Source: Akkermansiaceae bacterium
Lineage (GTDB): Bacteria > Verrucomicrobiota > Verrucomicrobiia > Verrucomicrobiales > Akkermansiaceae
DNA length: 33,958 bases
Direction of reading: 5' to 3'
Assembly: GCA_023301335.1 (NCBI GenBank)
Contig: JALZVA010000107.1
Location: 1 to 33,958, forward strand
The notes below the pieces were generated by a model. That model had not been told where the DNA came from and did no database searches. It saw nothing but the letters and a program-made list of their open reading frames with translations. Position 1 is the stretch's first letter. The number at the start of each line of letters is the position of its first letter. Position numbers and translations under genes: made by a program. Below are positions 16,826-26,463 of the stretch, piece by piece.

Positions 16826-17730
16826 TGTTTCCATAATAGTTGAATCGGTTCGATTACTTCCTCTACGAAAACTAGAGGAAATAACACAGGTAGCCCAGCG
16901 ATTAGAGTGATTAGACACGCGTAGCGTAACCACTTTCCCTTACTCTCCACAATTACTGCTAGGCCATTCAATAGAAAAAATAGCGTTGGGTAGCCATACC
17001 CGCTCTGCGCGGGAATCGTGATAGCGCATTCATGAAAAAATCCAGAGACGAGGAACACGACAAAAATGGCTGGGGTTTTCCCTATCTTTGGCGTTAGAGG
17101 TCGTTGGATGGCACGTGCCATCATCTGGCTATAGGCTAAGTTCCACCGCGCTCCCCAAAAGTCTCCAAAGCCTGTTGTGACTAAAGGGTTCCGAAATAAG
17201 GCTCTCACAGGAAACCCATTCATCCGCCAGAATGCCGTGAGCCAGCGGAGCACTCCAAAGTGGAACATCATACTCATGAAAATAAATGTCAGAGGCATCA
17301 GGTAGATATTCAGATAACTCACTGCACTTAGTCCGACTGCACCAATCAAGATACAGAAGCTGCCCCAACCAGCGTGCGTCCCCCAACTCATTTTTTTTCT
17401 TTCACCGACCCAAGCTCTCGGCTCCATTCCGAACCACAGGTAGCTAAAGCCAAACCAGCGTAACCAAGTCAATCTGCATCCCCCACTCCTTATCCATTCC
17501 ATGTAAACGATCGCCTTCATTCCTAACAGTAGCACCACACACAGCCCCACTACTCTTGCGAGCACAGGCTGCTCTAACATGAACATGTGAGTCACAGCAA
17601 AAGGAACAAGGATCAATACCCAGTATGCCACACGAGGGAGAAGCCAACACTCTATGCTCTTTTTAGCTAACAGGTTAAACCCCATACCCATCAGGCAAAC
17701 TCCCAGTAATATTAATGGGTCAAACTCCAT
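16810..17730 (-). CDS. Wax-synthase-like membrane-bound O-acyltransferase (MBOAT-type)
   Basis: Multi-TM; GFGDFWGARWNLAYSQMMARAIQRPL and FLVSGFFHECAI match wax-synthase-like MBOAT motifs. Confidence 0.75.
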   Translation of the reverse strand: MEFDPLILLGVCLMGMGFNLLAKKSIECWLLPRVAYWVLILVPFAVTHMFMLEQPVLARVVGLCVVLLLGMKAIVYMEWIRSGGCRLTWLRWFGFSYLWFGMEPRAWVGERKKMSWGTHAGWGSFCILIGAVGLSAVSYLNIYLMPLTFIFMSMMFHFGVLRWLTAFWRMNGFPVRALFRNPLVTTGFGDFWGARWNLAYSQMMARAIQRPLTPKIGKTPAIFVVFLVSGFFHECAITIPAQSGYGYPTLFFLLNGLAVIVESKGKWLRYACLITLIAGLPVLFPLVFVEEVIEPIQLLWKQWIKL

Positions 17731-18134
17731 AACACGCACCCCCAATATACAGCTACTAAGCAAAAGAACATCAAGACCAACAAACCCTCTGCAACTTTAT
17801 TAAACGGAGTGTTAGGAATCCCCTCTCTGTCAAAAAAGAAAAACTGACAAATAATCCGCACCGTCCACCAAACCCCCATGAAGCCTAACATACAGCTACC
17901 TAATGGCCCGCTAGTCAGTAACTCCTCTGCGAAGCATAAAGATATCACAGCAAAGAAAAAATGACTCCCTAGGACATACAAGGCGTATGTATAAAACATC
18001 TGTCGAATAAAGGGGATCAGGCAAGCCGTCCGCTCATTCCACTGCAAGCAGCGAGGGATCGCAACGCTCACCACACATAGTAATAACTGCGCAAGCCCTG
18101 CCACCTGTAGTCCTAGTTTAATTACGGTCTCCAT
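17712..18134 (-). CDS. Polytopic membrane protein (paralog of the 18259..18660 product)
   Basis: 140 aa, about four hydrophobic segments; shares RQMFYTYALYVL / VRIICQFFFFDRE pattern with its neighbour. Confidence 0.65.
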   Translation of the reverse strand: METVIKLGLQVAGLAQLLLCVVSVAIPRCLQWNERTACLIPFIRQMFYTYALYVLGSHFFFAVISLCFAEELLTSGPLGSCMLGFMGVWWTVRIICQFFFFDREGIPNTPFNKVAEGLLVLMFFCLVAVYWGCVLWSLTH

Positions 18135-18258
18135 ATTATCTTAATTAAGTTTGAAGTTTATTTACGTCAAAAGGAAGCTCTAAGCAATGCCTCATCTCTT
18201 ACTCTCTTTTTTTAATAGCGGATAACTCCATTTTATTATATGCATCATTTTTTATGTT

Positions 18259-18660
18259 CTAACTTATTAATGCAGTTGTGAGAAAAGTAGCAGCGAAATA
18301 TATAAAGGCTGCTAGGAAGAGTAGATTCCAATACGGGTGTTTACGGTGCAGAGTTTTATCGTAATAAAAAAGGTGCAGCCCTACCCGACTCACCCAGAAG
18401 AGAGCTGTGAACCAAACGAACCCCCGAGTCACCAATGTCTCTTGCGCGATTAGTTCATCCGTTGCCCATAAGCACGCCAGCGCCATCCCTATGAGCATAT
18501 ATACGACATAGTATTTATGCACCAGAAACACCTGTTGGAAAAAGCGGTCGGTTTTAGTCAAATTTTCCCTCCACCCCAGCATCCCCTGAGCCATGAAATT
18601 AGCTAAGCAAAGGAGTAACAATCCTACTCCCGCTAAGCGTAGTGCATACTCAAGTATCAT
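18259..18660 (-). CDS. Polytopic membrane protein (paralog of the 17712..18134 product)
   Basis: 133 aa; QQVFLVHKYYVVYML, FWVSRVGLHLFYYDK; ATGA overlap with upstream DCC gene. Confidence 0.65.
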   Translation of the reverse strand: MILEYALRLAGVGLLLLCLANFMAQGMLGWRENLTKTDRFFQQVFLVHKYYVVYMLIGMALACLWATDELIAQETLVTRGFVWFTALFWVSRVGLHLFYYDKTLHRKHPYWNLLFLAAFIYFAATFLTTALIS

Positions 18661-19109
18661 AAGGCGCAGCCTCCTTCACCACAGTTTGGGTTCTCCATTT
18701 GATGTAACTCTTGCATTACCGCATTGTCCTTTTTTCTAAAGAATACCCTGCTAAGCTTTTTGCGATTAGTGGCAAGTAAATGACAGGCTCTGATGGCTAC
18801 TGGCAGCAGTACCTTCCCACCTAAGCGCCGCGCCATTCCTTGATGATGTTTACAACTTAGGAGGCAGAGTACCCAGGCTTCCGCTCCAAAGAATAGCTCC
18901 CCTGTATCTGTCCGCACTATCATCTGTTTATCTGGTTCCAACTCTGCTAAGTTGGGGAAGCAGTGTTCCAGTGCTGGATCTTGATACGGAATGAACGTCA
19001 GCCCAAAGGCACGCTCCTGTGCATTAACCCATTCATGAAAAGTGCAGCACATCCCGCATCTGCCATCATAAAAAATTTCTAAGTATTTAATTTCTTCTGG
19101 TATTTTCAT
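18657..19109 (-). CDS. DCC-family (DUF393) thiol-disulfide oxidoreductase-like protein
   Basis: IFYDGRCGMCCTFHEWV motif; TGA stop overlapping next ATG. Confidence 0.85.
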   Translation of the reverse strand: MKIPEEIKYLEIFYDGRCGMCCTFHEWVNAQERAFGLTFIPYQDPALEHCFPNLAELEPDKQMIVRTDTGELFFGAEAWVLCLLSCKHHQGMARRLGGKVLLPVAIRACHLLATNRKKLSRVFFRKKDNAVMQELHQMENPNCGEGGCAL

Positions 19110-19123
19110 TTTGTTTATATTGT

Positions 19124-19145
19124 ATTTTCAGTAATTACTGAAAAT
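19124..19145. promoter_or_regulatory. 22-bp perfect palindrome, candidate operator upstream of the DCC gene
   Basis: attttcagtaattactgaaaat, 15 bp upstream of the DCC start. Confidence 0.7.
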
Positions 19146-19237
19146 AGGTTTTATTTTTTATCCCCACTCCGAAGATGTGGGGATGATGTTAATTTATACT
19201 TTCTTTATCTGACTAGTGTTTTCTCGGCTGAGAGAGG

Positions 19238-19759
19238 TTATTTAAAAACCTTTGCTGCTATTTTCATTGCAGGCCCGTAGGAGAGCAATGCTATTTTTTC
19301 TCCCATATTCGAGGCAAAACGTGCAAAGGTCTCTAGTTCCTTCATTTGATTATTGAAGGCCTTCTCTTCTTTCGAGGATGCGCCCTTGGTGCGTTCAGCA
19401 CAGTCTTCTAGGAGAGCTATCGCAGGTTCTATCTCTCTTCTCTTCCGCTCTTTTAAGACAATGGTGAAGGTTTTCCACACGTCTTTTTCAGCTTCGAAGA
19501 ATTCTTTACGCTCTCCTTTTTTCACTACGATACGGACAAGTCCCCATCCCACTAAGTCTTTCAAGTTTGTATGTGCATTCCCCCTACTGATATGTAGCTC
19601 TTCCATCACCTCATCTGTGCTTAAAGGATCTGGAGAAACCATGAGAAGGGCATGGATTTGAGCCATGGTTCTACTAATCCCCCAGCTTGTTCCTAACGCC
19701 CCCCAACTAGCAATAAAATCGTCCTTTGCCTTAGTGAATATATCATTTTCCTCGCTCAC
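19238..19759 (-). CDS. MarR/GbsR-like transcriptional regulator
   Basis: SWGISRTMAQIHALLMVSPDPLSTDEVMEELHISRGNAHTNLKDLVGWGLVRIVVKKGERKEFFEAEKDVW (winged HTH); GTG start proposed at 19759, listed ORF begins at TTG 19795. Confidence 0.8.
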   Translation of the reverse strand: MSEENDIFTKAKDDFIASWGALGTSWGISRTMAQIHALLMVSPDPLSTDEVMEELHISRGNAHTNLKDLVGWGLVRIVVKKGERKEFFEAEKDVWKTFTIVLKERKRREIEPAIALLEDCAERTKGASSKEEKAFNNQMKELETFARFASNMGEKIALLSYGPAMKIAAKVFK

Positions 19760-19761
19760 AC

Positions 19762-19779
19762 TTTCAGTAATTACTGAAA
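19762..19779. promoter_or_regulatory. 18-bp perfect palindrome, second copy of the operator core at the regulator's start
   Basis: tttcagtaattactgaaa, identical to the core of 19124-19145. Confidence 0.7.
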
Positions 19780-19847
19780 ATTCAGTTTTAATCAAGAAAA
19801 ATAAAAGGAATAATATAAATAATTATTTTATCATTCTTAGTATGGGG

Positions 19848-20372
19848 TTATTTTTCTGCATCTCTAGCTAAGAGCCACAGAAGATCTGAAAGGTTGTTGA
19901 GGTATCTTTTATGAATGAGATAATGATCTTCTCTATCCCAATTCCAGAATTGTCTTTCGGCTCTCCGACAGATGGTCCGGCACACATCCAGGAATGCGCC
20001 CGCTTGAACAATCGCTTCTCCAGGTCTAGCCCAACCTCGAAAGGTGACCCCCCCTGACTCGATTTCCTTAATCTGAACGTTTAGCCACTCGCTTTCCTTT
20101 GCGGTGATTTTACTATAGCCTTTCTCATCGTATTTAACTACATCCTCGTGGAGTCTCGCTACCTCACCCATCATCGCGACGAGGTGTTTCTGAATCGCGT
20201 CTAGTAACGCAATGGCTTCCTCGGAGATTCCGCTAGCTCGCACGACCCCGATGTATGCATTGAGTTCATCTATACTCCCGCATACCTCGATCCTTAAATC
20301 ATGCTTTTCAATTCTCCGTCCAAACAATAAATCTGTCTGGCCATCTTTTCCCCTCCCCGTGGTAATACTCAT
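19848..20372 (-). CDS. Cob(I)alamin adenosyltransferase, PduO type
   Basis: MSITTGRGKDGQTDLLFGRRIEKHDLRIEVCGSIDELNAYIG, RGWARPGEAIVQAGAFLDVCRTICRRAER, YLNNLSDLLWLLAR. Confidence 0.92.
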   Translation of the reverse strand: MSITTGRGKDGQTDLLFGRRIEKHDLRIEVCGSIDELNAYIGVVRASGISEEAIALLDAIQKHLVAMMGEVARLHEDVVKYDEKGYSKITAKESEWLNVQIKEIESGGVTFRGWARPGEAIVQAGAFLDVCRTICRRAERQFWNWDREDHYLIHKRYLNNLSDLLWLLARDAEK

Positions 20373-20436
20373 GGCCTCAAACTAACTGAGTCATAAAGAG
20401 GGTCAACTCCTGAACACGATCAAACTACCTTGCGCG

Positions 20437-20467
20437 TTGACAAGCTCCTAAATATGCAGCATATACT
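20437..20467 (+). promoter_or_regulatory. Possible sigma70 promoter upstream of the L,D-transpeptidase gene
   Basis: TTGACA (20437-20442) and TATACT (20462-20467), 19-bp spacer (long); ATG at 20491. Confidence 0.35.
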
Positions 20468-20490
20468 GAGGCAAGTTAACTACCTAGATC

Positions 20491-21090
20491 ATGAAATTAC
20501 GTTTGATTTTACCCTTCCTCTCCTGTGCCCTTCTTACTCAGTGCTACCCTCCAGAAACAGCACAAGAAAAGCCGAATAGTTCCTACCTTGTCGGATATGA
20601 GACGGAGCTCAAAGATGATGGTTCATTCCGAAAAAATGGCTACTGGGATGGCGACTCACTCACTGGTAGAGCACGTATTCGTATTTCCATTGATGAACAG
20701 CTTGCCTATTTTTATAAAGGAGACCAGCTCGCTGGCATCTCCCCTGTCTCCACAGGGACTTCAGGACACGACACGCCAAAAGGAACATTTAGAATCACCC
20801 AGAAAAGAGCTAAGCATAATTCCTCTCTCTACGGGGAAATTATTGACCGTAAAACGAAGCAAGTGGTCATTTCTGATGCTGATTCAAGACTTGATAAACC
20901 TGGAGCTGGGCAAGTTTACAAAGGTGCTCCTATGAACAATTTCATGCGCTTTAATGGAGCAGTAGGAATGCACACCGGTTTCATTCCAGGCTACCGTGCA
21001 TCCCACGGATGTGTAAGACTACCAGATCATATGGCTAGAATATTTTTTAAACATGCACCTCTAGGGACACCTGTTATAGTGAATGATTAA
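20491..21090 (+). CDS. L,D-transpeptidase (YkuD/ErfK-type) lipoprotein
   Basis: LSCALLTQC lipobox-like; ISIDEQLAYFYKGDQLAGISPVSTG, TPKGTFRI, MHTGFIPGYRASHGCVRLP. Confidence 0.9.
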   Translation: MKLRLILPFLSCALLTQCYPPETAQEKPNSSYLVGYETELKDDGSFRKNGYWDGDSLTGRARIRISIDEQLAYFYKGDQLAGISPVSTGTSGHDTPKGTFRITQKRAKHNSSLYGEIIDRKTKQVVISDADSRLDKPGAGQVYKGAPMNNFMRFNGAVGMHTGFIPGYRASHGCVRLPDHMARIFFKHAPLGTPVIVND

Positions 21091-21154
21091 AGTCTAAGAT
21101 TTCCCTTCTTGCGCCTAAAAAAGACGTATCCATTTTTCAGAATTTATTTAAAGT

Positions 21155-22441
21155 CTACCTTTTGCCTCTCCCAAAATTTGGTAAATTCATTGAAGCCGTT
21201 GATTTTTTTGGCAAACCAAAAATAGGAGTTTTTAGACCTTCTTCAGATTGTTCTTCTGAATTTTCTTGTTCAGGGACACTTTCGTCCGCAGCTGGTAACC
21301 GTGCAATATCTTCCTCCAGTATACCATCTTCAATATTTTCTTCAAGCTCCCCCTCTAGTTCTTCTTCTGGGACGTTATCGTCCGCAGCTGGTAACTGTGC
21401 AATATCAACCTCCGGCACAACATCTACCACCTCTTCAGGCTCCTTAACTTCAACCTTCATTTCTGAATTTTCTTGCTCTGAGGGATTCTCCTCCACAATA
21501 GGTAATTGTGCTGTGTCCTCCTCTGGCAAAGAATCTTCAAGATCCTTATCCTCATCAGGATTCTCAACTTTCGGTATGAGAAGGCTAGGACTCTCTTGTT
21601 TAACTTCAGGAATGAGCAATTGAGGCTTACTATTCTCTGTTTCTGCATTTAGAGTTCTCAGGTCTCTAACTGCCGGTGCAGACATTGGCGGAGAAACACT
21701 TTTCTTAAGTTTTTGAGCTTCCGTTGCTGCTAATAAAGAATTGTTTGCCATCACAACAGCTTTATCTAGGTTTAAAGGCGCGGAAAACTCCTGCTCATTT
21801 AATTTTTCATTTTCTACGCTAGTATCTAACTCTGACGCCTCTAGCGGTAATTGTGGAACTACTTCTTGAACTGGACTAGGATTTTCTTCTTCCTCAGGAA
21901 TAGCATCTATTTCACTATCGATATCTACAGGTCTAATCAGTGCTCCTTCCATTACCTGAGCCTTCACCTTCAGTGGAATTCTCGCATCTGGGTCTGATTT
22001 CATCCACTCTTCGACCAGCCGTTTAGAATCATCCATCCAAAGCATCTGACGCTCAAAAGTAAGATTAAATAATTCCAGATCATCCGCTACAGCAGCCCCA
22101 TAAAAACGAGAAGCTTCCATATAGAGGCCCACATCATTGAGAGCACGTGCCATCGCTATATTCTTCAGAGGCTTCTTATTGTTTCTTCGAAGTACTTCGT
22201 AAATCAATCGAAGTGAGCGATTAGGTTTTGCACGAGAAATAATTTGTAACGCAAAGGCTATATCTACATCCGTTGAGGGGATTTCTGGTGCAGTCCATAA
22301 TATATCTGCAGCCTTAAGGTATTGCTTATCTTCATATAGATGTGTAACTGCCTGTTTTCTGATTTCCCATGAATCAGGTTGCTCTTCTAATTTAGCTAAG
22401 AGCGCTTGCTCCACTTCCTTATTATTTGATTGAATAGACAT
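21155..22441 (-). CDS. TPR-like hypothetical protein with acidic repeat C-terminus
   Basis: 428-aa ORF; helical-repeat-like N-terminus; repeated (E/D)xAxLPxxxxxxP motif in C-terminal half. Confidence 0.6.
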   Translation of the reverse strand: MSIQSNNKEVEQALLAKLEEQPDSWEIRKQAVTHLYEDKQYLKAADILWTAPEIPSTDVDIAFALQIISRAKPNRSLRLIYEVLRRNNKKPLKNIAMARALNDVGLYMEASRFYGAAVADDLELFNLTFERQMLWMDDSKRLVEEWMKSDPDARIPLKVKAQVMEGALIRPVDIDSEIDAIPEEEENPSPVQEVVPQLPLEASELDTSVENEKLNEQEFSAPLNLDKAVVMANNSLLAATEAQKLKKSVSPPMSAPAVRDLRTLNAETENSKPQLLIPEVKQESPSLLIPKVENPDEDKDLEDSLPEEDTAQLPIVEENPSEQENSEMKVEVKEPEEVVDVVPEVDIAQLPAADDNVPEEELEGELEENIEDGILEEDIARLPAADESVPEQENSEEQSEEGLKTPIFGLPKKSTASMNLPNFGRGKR

Positions 22442-22551
22442 ATAAAACTAGATGTTTTAGATCAGAGGTTATAATTAATTTATAAAGGAAGTCGTAGCAT
22501 TTTTCAAGTGACTAAATCCATATAACTTTTAAAAAAAAGGGTAAATTGCAT

Positions 22552-23976
22552 TTATTTCATTAAAAGAGAATCTAGCATTTCTACTGTATTTCTGACCTGC
22601 ATTTCTTTGTCAGATTTTTCCGCTACTTTTTTGCAAGCGTGGATCACAGTTCCATGATCACGCCCTCCAAAGGCTTCCCCTATTTCCATAAGAGAGCAGC
22701 GTGTAAGCTTCCTGCTTAAATACATAGCGATCTGGCGTGCAAAGGCAATATTCGCAGGCCTGCGACGTCCTGTGATATCGGAAACTTTCACATCAAAATG
22801 CTCTGAAACCGTTTTTTGGATAGATGGGATGGTCACCTGCTTCGCCCCCTCTTCTCTGAGGATGTCTTTTAGCAAGCCTTCTGCGCGTTCGATGCTGACT
22901 TCTTCCGATCCTAATGAGGCATATGTAGCTAGACGAACTAGTCCACCTTCCAGTCTTCTAATATTTGTTCTGATTCTCTTTGCTAAGAATTCGATAAGTT
23001 CTTTATCGAGGTTAACTTCCCACTCATCCATCTTTCTTTGAAGGATGGCCATTCTTGTCTCTATTTGTGGCTGCTGCACCTCTACTGTAAGACCGCACTC
23101 AAACCGTGAAATAAGGCGTGGCTCAAGGTTCTTTATCTCACAAGCTGGGCGATCTGAGATGAGCACTATCTGGCTTTGGAGGTCTAGCAATGAGTTAAAA
23201 GTGTGAAAAAATTCTTCTTGAGAGCGTTCTTTTCCTGCAAGAAACTGAATGTCATCAATGAGCAACATATCTGCATTTCTGTAGCGGTTTCTAAATTTAC
23301 TAAGGTCACCTTTACGCACTGCATCAATAAATTCATTGGTGAATTTCTCACAGGTCAGATAAACGACTTTTGCAGAAGGGTCATTGCGTAGGCAAGCATG
23401 CCCAATAGACTGCATGAGGTGGGTTTTCCCCATTCCTGATCCTCCGTGAATAAACAAAGGATTATAACTCAGGCCTTTTTTATTAGAAACTGCGGAGCAA
23501 GCTGCCTGTGCAAACTCGTTCGAGTGCCCCACTACAAAGCGCTCAAACGTGAACTGAGGATTAAGCCCTGATGCTTTTACCTTACGAGCAAAAGCTTTTT
23601 CCTCCTCTGGGCTAAGTTTTGAGGAACGCTTCCTAGTTTTTCCATTTGCTAGTCCTTCTGCCTCTGAATCGGGTTCTTCTGATATAGCGCTATCTGTCTT
23701 TTCCACGATGACTGATACCACATGGTTATCACCAAAGAAATCATTCACTGCCGCCTGAAGCTCTGGTATATAATTGGTCTCAATCCATAATTGATGCGTC
23801 TCACTCTCCACCATCACTTCTACCAAGGTCTCGGAAATATCGAACACATCTGCATTTACAAACCAACGTGCGTAAGTGTCTGCTCCAACACGGGCTGCTA
23901 CGAATTTTGAAATTTTTGCCCAAGCTTCTTTTTTGTCGATATGTTCTTCATTTTGGTAAATTTCAGTTGTGTTCAT
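22552..23976 (-). CDS. dnaA: Chromosomal replication initiator protein DnaA
   Basis: FTFERFVVGHSNEFAQAA, GGSGMGKTHLMQSIGH, LLIDDIQFLAGKERSQEEFFHTFN, GGRDHGTVIHACKKV. Confidence 0.97.
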   Translation of the reverse strand: MNTTEIYQNEEHIDKKEAWAKISKFVAARVGADTYARWFVNADVFDISETLVEVMVESETHQLWIETNYIPELQAAVNDFFGDNHVVSVIVEKTDSAISEEPDSEAEGLANGKTRKRSSKLSPEEEKAFARKVKASGLNPQFTFERFVVGHSNEFAQAACSAVSNKKGLSYNPLFIHGGSGMGKTHLMQSIGHACLRNDPSAKVVYLTCEKFTNEFIDAVRKGDLSKFRNRYRNADMLLIDDIQFLAGKERSQEEFFHTFNSLLDLQSQIVLISDRPACEIKNLEPRLISRFECGLTVEVQQPQIETRMAILQRKMDEWEVNLDKELIEFLAKRIRTNIRRLEGGLVRLATYASLGSEEVSIERAEGLLKDILREEGAKQVTIPSIQKTVSEHFDVKVSDITGRRRPANIAFARQIAMYLSRKLTRCSLMEIGEAFGGRDHGTVIHACKKVAEKSDKEMQVRNTVEMLDSLLMK

Positions 23977-24397
23977 TAGTATGTGCGAGGTGTGGACAAA
24001 AGTTAGTGGATCAGCTCATAAAATGCTCATAAGATATAAGCTTTCACCTAAACTCTTAAGATTCATTTCACGTGTCGTGCTGTGAGAAAAATATGCCTCA
24101 AGTAAAGACTCAGACACATCCATTTTTTTAAAAAAATATTTCAGGGCGCTCAAACTCATGTTCCACAGCCGTTCCACAAGCTTCAAATTTTAAAAACATT
24201 TACTCTTAAAATTCAACTATTCCAAAGTAAATAATTCGACCTCTCCGCAACTCCCTAAGAACTAAAAAAAAACACTCTAACAAATTGCTTTCATTCTAAC
24301 AGGACGACAAATTAGCTCAATTTTAAAAATACATCCAACCCCCAAAAACCACTTGAATAGAGCACCTTACAACTCTACACATCTAACAAAAATAAAA

Positions 24398-24424
24398 AAA
24401 TCCCACCACTTGCGTGATGGGATT
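24398..24424 (-). terminator. Rho-independent terminator downstream of rpoD
   Basis: aatcccaccac-ttgc-gtgatgggatt with T-run on the minus strand. Confidence 0.75.
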
Positions 24425-24450
24425 AAATCGCTTCTTAATGCTTGTCTGAC

Positions 24451-26463
24451 TTACATATTAGGAAGCTCAATAAAGCCTTCTAATTTTCTAATTCTAGTCG
24501 GGTGGCGCATCTTTCTGAGAGCCTTTGCTTCGATCTGACGGATACGTTCACGAGTCACCTGGAACTGACGTCCAACTTCCTCTAAAGTGCGGCTATATCC
24601 ATCCTTAAGGCCAAAACGTTGTTCTAGCACTTCACGCTCACGTTCAGTAAGTGTATCGAGCACATCGATAATTTTTTCCTTTAGCATCGCAAAGCCAGCT
24701 TCTTCCATTGGGTTCTCTGCAGCTTTATCTTCGATAAAGTCACCAAAAGAAGTGTCCTCGGAGTCTCCCACTGGAGCTTGTAAGGAAATCGGCTGTTGCG
24801 CCATCTTCAGCACTGCACGCACACGCTCAACAGGTAAGTGGATCTCGTCTGCGATCTCATCTGAGGTCGGTTCACGTCCATATTCTTGGACCAATTGCTT
24901 CTGCACGCGCATCAACTTATTGATTGTCTCAATCATGTGGACGGGGATACGGATCGTTCTAGCCTGATCTGCGATAGAACGCGTAATAGCCTGGCGGATC
25001 CACCACGTTGCATAGGTGGAGAATTTATAGCCTCGACGGTATTCGAATTTTTCTACTGCCTTCATGAGGCCCATGTTTCCTTCTTGAATTAAATCGAGGA
25101 AGGACAAGCCACGGTTTGTATACTTTTTCGCGATCGAGATCACAAGTCGAAGGTTTGCCTCAACCATTTCAGTCTTCGCGGCATAGGCGGCCTTCATCCA
25201 CTTTCTCAGCAGCTTATAGTTCTCTTGGAACTCATCGATGGAGAACCAAGAAATCTGCTGCGTTTCACGGATTTTAGTCTCAAACTCTTTATCGCTTGGA
25301 TTGGCTTCGATCTTACGTTTATAGCGCCACACTTTTTTCTGAATTTCTTCAGCCTTATCACAAAAATCTTCGATCACTTTCTGCTTATAGTAGAAGCGAG
25401 AGTAAAGTTTTGAGAGCGCACTGAGTTGCTTCTGGAACTCTTCTTTAAGCTTTGCTACGCCGCGTGGGCTCTTGGCATTAAGCTTTCTGAAAATGTCATC
25501 ACATGCTTCATGTGCGTCACGTAGCTGTTGGCAAAGTTTCGGTAGAACTTTCATGTAGCGTTCTCTGGACTCAATTTTTTTGTCCAAAATAACGCGGTCA
25601 AAACGTTCCTTCCCTTTGGTCAGTTTATCGGCAAGCTCAAGGTAACACTCGGTGATAAAACCGAAGTTATACAGATACTTCTGCACGGTTAGCTCTGCAT
25701 CTTCGATACGCTTAGAAATTTCAACTTCTTGCTCACGAGTCAGGAGAGGGACCTGTCCCATTTGCTTGAGATACATCCGGACTGGGTCATCAAGGATATC
25801 TAGTTTTTGCTCTGTTTTACTCTCTGCTTCATCCGCGCTATCTTTGCGTTTATCACGGTAGCGGTCGACTTCTGAAGCGTCGATAATATCGAACTCCATG
25901 TTACGAAGACGCTCAAAGATAGCTTCCACATCCTCTGGGTTTACCAGATTATTCGGTAAGGTGTCATGGATATCGTCATAGGTGAGGTATTCCTGCTCTT
26001 TAGCTAACTTGATGAGCTCACGAATTTTCTCCTGAATTTCAGGAGTATCAATTCTGCTCTTTGGCTTACGATTCGCCAAGCGCTTTTCTTTTTCCTCCTG
26101 TTCTTTTAGAAGTAGGGCTTCTAGTTTTGAGAGCTTTTTCTTGGGGCTCTTGGTCGTTGTAGCTTTCTTAACTGCTGCCTTGGGCTTAGAAGACTCTTTT
26201 GTAACGGCTTTTTTCACCGCAGCCTTTTTAGTAGCTTTCTTTGTGGTAGTTTTTTTCACCGCAGCCTTTTTAATAGCTTTCTTTGTGGTAGTTTTTTTCA
26301 CCGCAGCCTTTTTAGTAGCTTTCTTTGTGGTAGTTTTTTTCACTGCAGCCTTTTTAGTAGCTTTTTTAGCAGTGGTTTTTTTTACCGCAGCTTTCTTAGC
26401 AGTGGTTTTTTTTACCGCAGCTTTTTTAGCAGTGGTTTTTTTTGCTACTTTCTTTTTTGCCAT
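24451..26463 (-). CDS. rpoD: RNA polymerase primary sigma factor with Lys/Ala-rich N-terminal repeat tail
   Basis: [107 protein letters not shown]. Confidence 0.96.
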   Translation of the reverse strand: MAKKKVAKKTTAKKAAVKKTTAKKAAVKKTTAKKATKKAAVKKTTTKKATKKAAVKKTTTKKAIKKAAVKKTTTKKATKKAAVKKAVTKESSKPKAAVKKATTTKSPKKKLSKLEALLLKEQEEKEKRLANRKPKSRIDTPEIQEKIRELIKLAKEQEYLTYDDIHDTLPNNLVNPEDVEAIFERLRNMEFDIIDASEVDRYRDKRKDSADEAESKTEQKLDILDDPVRMYLKQMGQVPLLTREQEVEISKRIEDAELTVQKYLYNFGFITECYLELADKLTKGKERFDRVILDKKIESRERYMKVLPKLCQQLRDAHEACDDIFRKLNAKSPRGVAKLKEEFQKQLSALSKLYSRFYYKQKVIEDFCDKAEEIQKKVWRYKRKIEANPSDKEFETKIRETQQISWFSIDEFQENYKLLRKWMKAAYAAKTEMVEANLRLVISIAKKYTNRGLSFLDLIQEGNMGLMKAVEKFEYRRGYKFSTYATWWIRQAITRSIADQARTIRIPVHMIETINKLMRVQKQLVQEYGREPTSDEIADEIHLPVERVRAVLKMAQQPISLQAPVGDSEDTSFGDFIEDKAAENPMEEAGFAMLKEKIIDVLDTLTEREREVLEQRFGLKDGYSRTLEEVGRQFQVTRERIRQIEAKALRKMRHPTRIRKLEGFIELPNM
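26219..26446. repeat. In-frame tandem repeats inside rpoD: four 42-bp units followed by two 30-bp units
   Basis: gcagcctttttagtagctttctttgtggtagtttttttcacc at 26219, 26261, 26303 and (diverged) 26345; 30-bp units at 26387 and 26417. Confidence 0.88.

Noticed and set aside
19160-19184. Hairpin atccccac...gtggggat as a terminator for the regulator gene
   Set aside because: On the relevant (minus) strand it is followed by an A-rich, not T-rich, tract; function unclear.
21162-21623. Ser-rich plus-strand ORF of 153 aa
   Set aside because: Antisense of the Glu-rich repeat tail of the 21155..22441 gene; composition explained by the opposite strand.
26219-26446. CRISPR array
   Set aside because: Contiguous 42/30-bp tandem units without unique spacers, in frame within rpoD.
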